From an uncultured Bacilli bacterium (GTDB lineage Bacteria; Bacillota_I; Bacilli_A; RF39; UBA660), in assembly GCA_934096815.1 (NCBI GenBank), contig CAKOMY010000002.1, positions 1 to 64,000 on the forward strand: a stretch of DNA of 64,000 bases. Direction: 5' to 3'. The translations under genes were made by a program, and so were the position numbers. The notes under the pieces are model-generated. The model was given only the letters and a program-made list of their open reading frames with translations, made no database searches and was not told the DNA's origin. Positions 59,211 through 64,000 of the stretch are shown piece by piece; position 1 is the first letter of the stretch, and each line of letters opens with the position of its first letter.

Positions 59211-59971
59211 AAAATTTAATTTATGTTGTTACGCATAAAAAGTTTAATTATAAATTGAAAGATAACTATGTTCCTATTCAAGTAGGGAAATCGAACAGTA
59301 GAAATGATCTACCTTATATTTCAGATGATACAGGTGATAATATTTCATTAAAAAATGCAAATTATTGTGAATTAACCGCAATTTATTGGATTTGGAAAAA
59401 TGTGGTTAACTGTGATTACATAGGAATTGTTCATTATAGGAGATATTTTGTATATGGAGTTGATTCTAAATTGGTTGATGATTATTATATTAATAAATAT
59501 TTAAAAAAATACGATGTAATTTTACCATATGAGTATAAAACTGAATCAACTGTTTATAATCATTTCATCAATAGCACAAGTGGAAGAGAAAAAGATTTAA
59601 AAAATTTAAAAGTAATAATTAGCGATAAATATCCCGAATATATTAATGATTATGATTATATTATGAATTCAAAAAAAACATCTTATTGTAATATGGCAAT
59701 CATGTCTAAAAGTAATTACAATAAATACTGTGAGTGGCTATTTGATATATTATTTTCTTTAGAAAAAATAACGGATTTATCAGGTTACACGAAACAAGAG
59801 CAAAGATTATATGGGTTTCTTTCTGAATTTTTATTAAATGTATGGATAAGACATAACGGGTTAAAAATTAAGTATTGCAGTATGTATTATATAGAAGATA
59901 ACAAATTTAAAAATATATTAAAAAAAATTAAATTGGGATTAAGAAGTTTTATAAAAAATAAAGGAGAATAA
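59207..59971 (+). CDS. DUF4422 glycosyltransferase
   Basis: A 254-residue protein of the DUF4422 family, found in EPS/capsule loci: IYVVTHKKFNYKL, VPIQVGKSN, DDTGDNISLKNANYCELTAIYWIWKN, YIGIVHYRRYF and later SGYTKQEQRLYGFLSE. The YRRYF block and a downstream Asp pattern are typical. It overlaps the previous gene by 4 bases (ATGA). Confidence 0.88.
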   Translation: MKNLIYVVTHKKFNYKLKDNYVPIQVGKSNSRNDLPYISDDTGDNISLKNANYCELTAIYWIWKNVVNCDYIGIVHYRRYFVYGVDSKLVDDYYINKYLKKYDVILPYEYKTESTVYNHFINSTSGREKDLKNLKVIISDKYPEYINDYDYIMNSKKTSYCNMAIMSKSNYNKYCEWLFDILFSLEKITDLSGYTKQEQRLYGFLSEFLLNVWIRHNGLKIKYCSMYYIEDNKFKNILKKIKLGLRSFIKNKGE

Positions 59972-59977
59972 TTAATT

Positions 59978-61105
59978 ATGAAAAAATATGACTATGTCAT
60001 TGTTGGAGCTGGATTATTTGGAACAACATTTGCAAATTTGGCAAAACGTGATGGAAAAAAGGTAATAGTTATCGAAAAAAGATCTCATGTAGCTGGCAAT
60101 ATTTATACAGAATATGTACAGGGAATACAAGTTCATAGATATGGAGCTCACATATTTCACACTGATTATAAAGATGTCTGGGATTATGTCAATTCTTTTA
60201 TTGAATTTAATAGATATACTAATTCCCCAATGGCTAGAATTAATAATGAAATATATAATTTACCATTTAATATGAATACATTTTCAAAAATATGGACAGA
60301 TGTATTTACTCCAGATGATGCCCTAAAACACATTGAATTTGAAAAAAAGGAAATGGCTGGAAAAGAGCCATCAAATTTAGAAGAACAGGCTATTAGCTTG
60401 GTTGGAAGAACAATTTATGAAAAATTGATAAAAGGCTATACAGAAAAACAATGGAATAGAAAATGTACAGACTTACCTGCATTTATTATTAAAAGATTAC
60501 CTGTAAGACTTACTTATGATAATAATTATTTTAATGATAAATATCAAGGTATTCCTGTAGGTGGGTACACTAAATTAATTGAAAATATGTTAAGTGGGAT
60601 TGAAGTAAAATTAAATACTGATTATTTTTCAAATGTAGATTATTATAAATCAATATCTGAAAAAATTGTTTATACTGGTCCGATTGATGAATTCTTTAAT
60701 TATTCATTAGGAAATTTGGGTTGGAGGTCTTTGAGATTTGAAACAAAAATATTAAATATGTCAAATTTTCAAGGTAATGCGGTTATTAATTATACTGGGC
60801 ATGAAGTGGAATATACTAGAATAATAGAACATAAACATTTTGAATTTGATATCACTAGTACAAAAACCATTATTACGTATGAATATCCCGCTGATTATGA
60901 GCAAGGAATGGAAAAATATTATACATTAAACGATGATGATAACAATAAAATTGCGGAAAAATATCGTGAATTGGCAATGAAAGAAGAAAATGTTATATTT
61001 GGTGGTAGATTAGCTGAGTATAAATATTATGATATGGATGATGTCATTAAGTCAGCATTTGAAAAATATAAAAATGAACAGATTTCGAGAGTGAATTTAA
61101 AATGA
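59978..61105 (+). CDS. glf: UDP-galactopyranose mutase
   Basis: A 375-residue FAD enzyme converting UDP-galactopyranose to UDP-galactofuranose. The N-terminal Rossmann motif is YVIVGAGLFGTTFANLAK-type, followed by VIEKRSHVAGNIYTE and HRYGAHIFHT. FNRYTNSPMARI, TEKQWNRKCTDLP and the C-terminal GGRLAEYKYYDMDDV are family blocks. It implies galactofuranose in the polysaccharide. GGAGAA precedes ATG, and its stop overlaps the next start by 4 bases. Confidence 0.96.
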   Translation: MKKYDYVIVGAGLFGTTFANLAKRDGKKVIVIEKRSHVAGNIYTEYVQGIQVHRYGAHIFHTDYKDVWDYVNSFIEFNRYTNSPMARINNEIYNLPFNMNTFSKIWTDVFTPDDALKHIEFEKKEMAGKEPSNLEEQAISLVGRTIYEKLIKGYTEKQWNRKCTDLPAFIIKRLPVRLTYDNNYFNDKYQGIPVGGYTKLIENMLSGIEVKLNTDYFSNVDYYKSISEKIVYTGPIDEFFNYSLGNLGWRSLRFETKILNMSNFQGNAVINYTGHEVEYTRIIEHKHFEFDITSTKTIITYEYPADYEQGMEKYYTLNDDDNNKIAEKYRELAMKEENVIFGGRLAEYKYYDMDDVIKSAFEKYKNEQISRVNLK

Positions 61106-62178
61106 AAAAAATTGGAATTTTAACAATAAATGATGATGGAAATTATGGAAATCGATTACAAAATTATGCTGTTCAACATGTATTAGAGAAAAAAGGTTTT
61201 GAAGTAAATACAATTAGTAATCAAAAAAAAAGTCATAGTATAATATTTTTTTTCAAAAATTTAATCAAATCAATAATGCCAAACAATAAAGGCACCAGGT
61301 ATAGAAATTTTGTTAAATTTAATAAATATATCAAGTATTCTAAAATACATATTGATGAAAATCATATTCCAAAAAAATTAAATAAATTATATGATTGTTT
61401 TTTTTCAGGTTCTGACCAAGTTTGGAATCCTACATTTGGAAGAATGTCTGACATTGATTTTTTAACTTTTGCCGACGAAAATAAAAGATGTTCTTTTTCT
61501 GCAAGTTTTGGTATAACAAAAATACCAGAAGAAAAAAAAGAATACTATAGAGATAGACTAGAAAAATTTAAATGCATTTCAGTTCGTGAAGATGTCGGTA
61601 AAAAGATAGTTGAAGATTTAATAGGTAGAAAAGATGTTGTTACTTTGGCTGACCCAACTATGTTGCTATCTAGTGAAGAATGGGATAATTTAAGCAAAAT
61701 GCCAAAACAAATTGAAAAATTAAAAATAAAAAAATATATATTAAATTATTTTTTAGGTAATTTATCAGATAAAAGATATAAAGAAATAGAAAAAATAGCT
61801 AAAAAAAATAAATGTGAAATAATAAATTTGCTTGATAAAAATGATCCTTTTTATATATCAGGGCCAAGTGAATTCTTATGGCTTGAGAAAAATGCTTTTT
61901 TAATATGTACTGATTCTTTTCATTCAAGTGTATTTGCCATTATTTATAATAGACCATTCGTTATATTTGATAGAGAAGATCAAGAACAAAATATGAGTTC
62001 GAGATTAGAAACTTTAATAAGTAAATTTCATTTAAAAGATAGAAAATATAATGAAAAAAGTATTACTGATAATAATTTGAATCATGATTATAGTGATGCA
62101 TATAAAATATTAGAAAAAGAAAAAGAAAAAAGCAATGTTTTTTTAAGAAAAGCTTTAAATATAAAGGAAGGTGAATAA
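61102..62178 (+). CDS. Polysaccharide pyruvyl transferase family protein
   Basis: A 358-residue protein of the PS_pyruv_trans family: GILTINDDGNYGNRLQNYAVQ at the start, FFSGSDQVWNP near residue 105, CSFSASFG, CISVREDVGKKIVED, LADPTMLL and CTDSFHSSVFAIIYNRPFVIF. It transfers pyruvate (as ketal) from phosphoenolpyruvate, adding negative charge to a sugar. ATGA overlap with glf. Confidence 0.88.
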   Translation: MKKIGILTINDDGNYGNRLQNYAVQHVLEKKGFEVNTISNQKKSHSIIFFFKNLIKSIMPNNKGTRYRNFVKFNKYIKYSKIHIDENHIPKKLNKLYDCFFSGSDQVWNPTFGRMSDIDFLTFADENKRCSFSASFGITKIPEEKKEYYRDRLEKFKCISVREDVGKKIVEDLIGRKDVVTLADPTMLLSSEEWDNLSKMPKQIEKLKIKKYILNYFLGNLSDKRYKEIEKIAKKNKCEIINLLDKNDPFYISGPSEFLWLEKNAFLICTDSFHSSVFAIIYNRPFVIFDREDQEQNMSSRLETLISKFHLKDRKYNEKSITDNNLNHDYSDAYKILEKEKEKSNVFLRKALNIKEGE

Positions 62179-62179
62179 T

Positions 62180-63712
62180 ATGAATGATAGTAAAAATCGT
62201 AAAATTGGCGCATTTTTATCTTATTTATCTATAATTGCTACAACATTAATTTCTTTAGTTTATACTCCTTTTTTGATTAAAATGTTAGGTTCAAGTGAAT
62301 ATGGTTTGTTTTCTCTTGTTAACTCAATAATAGGCTATTTGACGTTATTGGATTTAGGTTTTGGAAATGCAATAATTGTATATACATCTAAATATAGAGC
62401 ACAAAAAAAATATGCAGAAGAAAAAAAATTACACGGAATGTTTTTTATTATATTTGTGATTATAGGATTTTTAGCTGGGATTGGTGGATTAATATTATAT
62501 TTTAATGTTGACAAATTATTTGGAGCTACTATGAGTAGCCTAGAACTACAAAAAGCAAAAATAATGATGTTAATATTAACATTTAATTTAGTAGTAACAT
62601 TTGCATTTAACATATATGGGTGTATATTAAATGCTTACGAAAAATTTGTATATCAAAAAGTACTAAGTATTATCAATACTATATTGAGACCTCTCATAAT
62701 GATTCCGTTATTGTTTTTGGGCTATAAATCTATTACTATGGTGATAGTAATTACTATATTAAATATTTTAACACTATTATCTAATTATATTTATTGTCAA
62801 AAAAAATTACACATAAAAATAAAATACATGGGTTTTGATAAAATACTATTTAAAACTATATTAGGATATTCTATATGGATATTCTTAGGTGTTATTGCAG
62901 ATAAGATTAATTGGTCTGTTGATCAATTTGTATTAGGTGCTGTTTCTGGAACGATTGCTGTTTCAATATATTCTGTTGCTAGTAATTTAAACTCTTTATT
63001 TATTAATTTATCTACTGCTATCAGTGGGGTTCTTTTACCAAAAATGTCTAAAATGGTTGCCCAAAAAGCGAGCAATATTGAAATTACAAATGAATTTATC
63101 AAGGTTGGTAGAATACAATATTTGATTATATTTTTAATGGCATCAGGGTTTGTTCTGTTTGGGAAAGAATTTATTATCGCATGGGTAGGAGAAGAATATA
63201 TTATATCATATTATGTTGCATTATTATTAATTTTACCAATGTGTATTCCTTTGATTCAAAACTTAGGATTAAGCATAATGCAAGCTATGAATAAATTTAA
63301 ATTTAGAACAATATCAATGGCTATTATGTCTATATTTAATATAATATTAAGTGTTTTTCTAGCAAAATTATATGGTCCAATAGGAAGTGCAATAGGTACT
63401 ACAATCAGCTTATTTATTGTAAATATTTTAATAATAAACATTTATTATTACAGAGTTATTAAAATTGATATTCCAAAATTTTGGAACAATATAATTGAAA
63501 TGACTGTTCCTAGTATAATTCCTATATTGATAATTTTGATGTTAGAATATTTTATACATTTAAAAGGGTTTTTTAACGTAATTATATTTGGCGGAATCTA
63601 CACAATTATGTACGTTTGTATTTGTTATTTTATTACTATGAATGATTATGAAAAAGAAATAGTAAATAAAATAATTAAAAAAATTCCTGTATTGAAAAAG
63701 ATGGCTAATTAG
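62180..63712 (+). CDS. Wzx-like polysaccharide flippase
   Basis: A 510-residue protein with about 14 hydrophobic spans and MATE/MVF-type features of Wzx: KMLGSSEYGLFSLVNSIIGYL near residues 35-55, FGNAIIVYTSKYRA and SIWIFLGVIADKINWSVDQFVLG near 225-247. It flips lipid-linked repeat units across the membrane. ATG 62180 is chosen over GTG 62171, as AAGGTG is 6 bases before it. It is the last clear gene of the operon in this window. Confidence 0.92.
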   Translation: MNDSKNRKIGAFLSYLSIIATTLISLVYTPFLIKMLGSSEYGLFSLVNSIIGYLTLLDLGFGNAIIVYTSKYRAQKKYAEEKKLHGMFFIIFVIIGFLAGIGGLILYFNVDKLFGATMSSLELQKAKIMMLILTFNLVVTFAFNIYGCILNAYEKFVYQKVLSIINTILRPLIMIPLLFLGYKSITMVIVITILNILTLLSNYIYCQKKLHIKIKYMGFDKILFKTILGYSIWIFLGVIADKINWSVDQFVLGAVSGTIAVSIYSVASNLNSLFINLSTAISGVLLPKMSKMVAQKASNIEITNEFIKVGRIQYLIIFLMASGFVLFGKEFIIAWVGEEYIISYYVALLLILPMCIPLIQNLGLSIMQAMNKFKFRTISMAIMSIFNIILSVFLAKLYGPIGSAIGTTISLFIVNILIINIYYYRVIKIDIPKFWNNIIEMTVPSIIPILIILMLEYFIHLKGFFNVIIFGGIYTIMYVCICYFITMNDYEKEIVNKIIKKIPVLKKMAN

Positions 63713-64000
63713 ATGATTCCTTACTTAATTCCAAGAAATCATTATTAATATCTTGTCATACCAGTTATTTAAGATATCATCAAAAGCTAGTAAAAAAATT
63801 GAATGGATTTTATATCATAATACAAAAAATATATAATTATAATAGAATATCTTATTTCTTAGTTCGAATAAGAATAGAAATTTAGAAATAATGCATTTAT
63901 CAAGAAAAATTATTTAGTTAATTATATAAGAAATTGTGCTGTACATAATAAATTTAATGAAGATGAATTAATAAATAAGTTTAATGAATATGGTATTAAG
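63713..64000. other. Right-edge region with possible coding remnant
   Basis: No complete gene is visible. From about 63879 the plus strand reads KFRNNAFIKKNYLVNYIRNCAVHNKF and on to the window edge without stop, but no start codon precedes it. It may be the decayed start of a gene continuing to the right. The pattern YIRNCAVHN faintly recalls RNxCAHH of Abi_2 proteins; that is not enough to name it. Confidence 0.3.

Noticed and set aside
1..64000. A reverse transcriptase for the putative DGR
   Set aside because: No translated gene in the window shows reverse-transcriptase motifs (for example the YxDD box in a palm context); the system, if real, must be elsewhere.
1..64000. TGA decoded as tryptophan (Mycoplasma-type code)
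   Set aside because: TGA ends several intact genes at the expected place (for example 3556, 4554, 5259), and Trp codons are TGG in conserved proteins such as the hydrogenase.
63879..64000. Abi_2-type abortive infection protein at the right edge
   Set aside because: Only a short RNCAVHN-like stretch without a start codon is visible; too little to call.

Overview
The window is very AT-rich and codes with the standard bacterial table: TGA is used as a stop by several intact genes. It carries cell-wall and division genes (murG, ftsQ/divIB, ftsY-ylxM), LPXTG pili with sortases, an [FeFe]-hydrogenase, a threonyl T-box and a dockerin/cohesin pair. Together these suggest an anaerobic, walled, low-GC Bacillota, most likely an uncultured gut lineage near the RF39/Erysipelotrichia-type Bacilli. 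That placement is inference; no marker gene here settles it.

Layout. 1-1218 is the tail of a modular surface protein. 1345-9661 holds serS, an amidoligase between two membrane proteins, a decayed paralogue, a triple tandem cassette encoding 29-residue hydrophobic peptides (candidate type I toxins), and T-box-controlled thrS followed by a YetF-like protein. 9735-18800 holds a CPBP protease next to a catalytically dead paralogue, mtaB, a rhodanese-like protein, a rubredoxin-fused [FeFe]-hydrogenase and several small proteins. 18813-24730 is an S1-domain protein, a second modular surface protein, then murG, ftsQ, queH, a prepilin-like gene, ftsY and ylxM. 24836-32694 carries two tandem sigma-70 paralogues with long N- and C-terminal extensions, a purine nucleoside phosphorylase and an M16 peptidase-like pair. 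32787-37979 is a cluster of three more modular surface proteins. 37978-41111 (mostly minus strand) has two ImmA/IrrE-like proteins created by a segmental duplication, tmcAL and a deoxyribosyltransferase-like protein. 41389-43637 is a dockerin protein beside a membrane-anchored cohesin protein. 44162-51120 is a sortase-assembled pilus operon. 51263-53124 is an RloA/RloB (AbiL-type) defence pair. 53334-53451 is a tRNA-like RNA gene, and 53565-63712 is an exopolysaccharide operon.

The strongest signals are four. (1) Modular surface genes are driven by a shared promoter with a run of seven G between -35 and -10, in DNA where G-runs are otherwise very rare. (2) Two of these proteins end in a C-type-lectin/DUF6273-like domain whose DNA is abruptly GC-rich, as expected for diversity-generating retroelement variable regions; no reverse transcriptase or template repeat lies in the window. 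(3) Three tandem toxin-like cassettes share 5'-3' mRNA end complementarity and a hairpin that hides the ribosome binding site. (4) Two adjacent sigma factors have unusual architecture. The window is thus rich in cell-surface functions: variable surface proteins, pili, a cohesin/dockerin pair and a polysaccharide locus.
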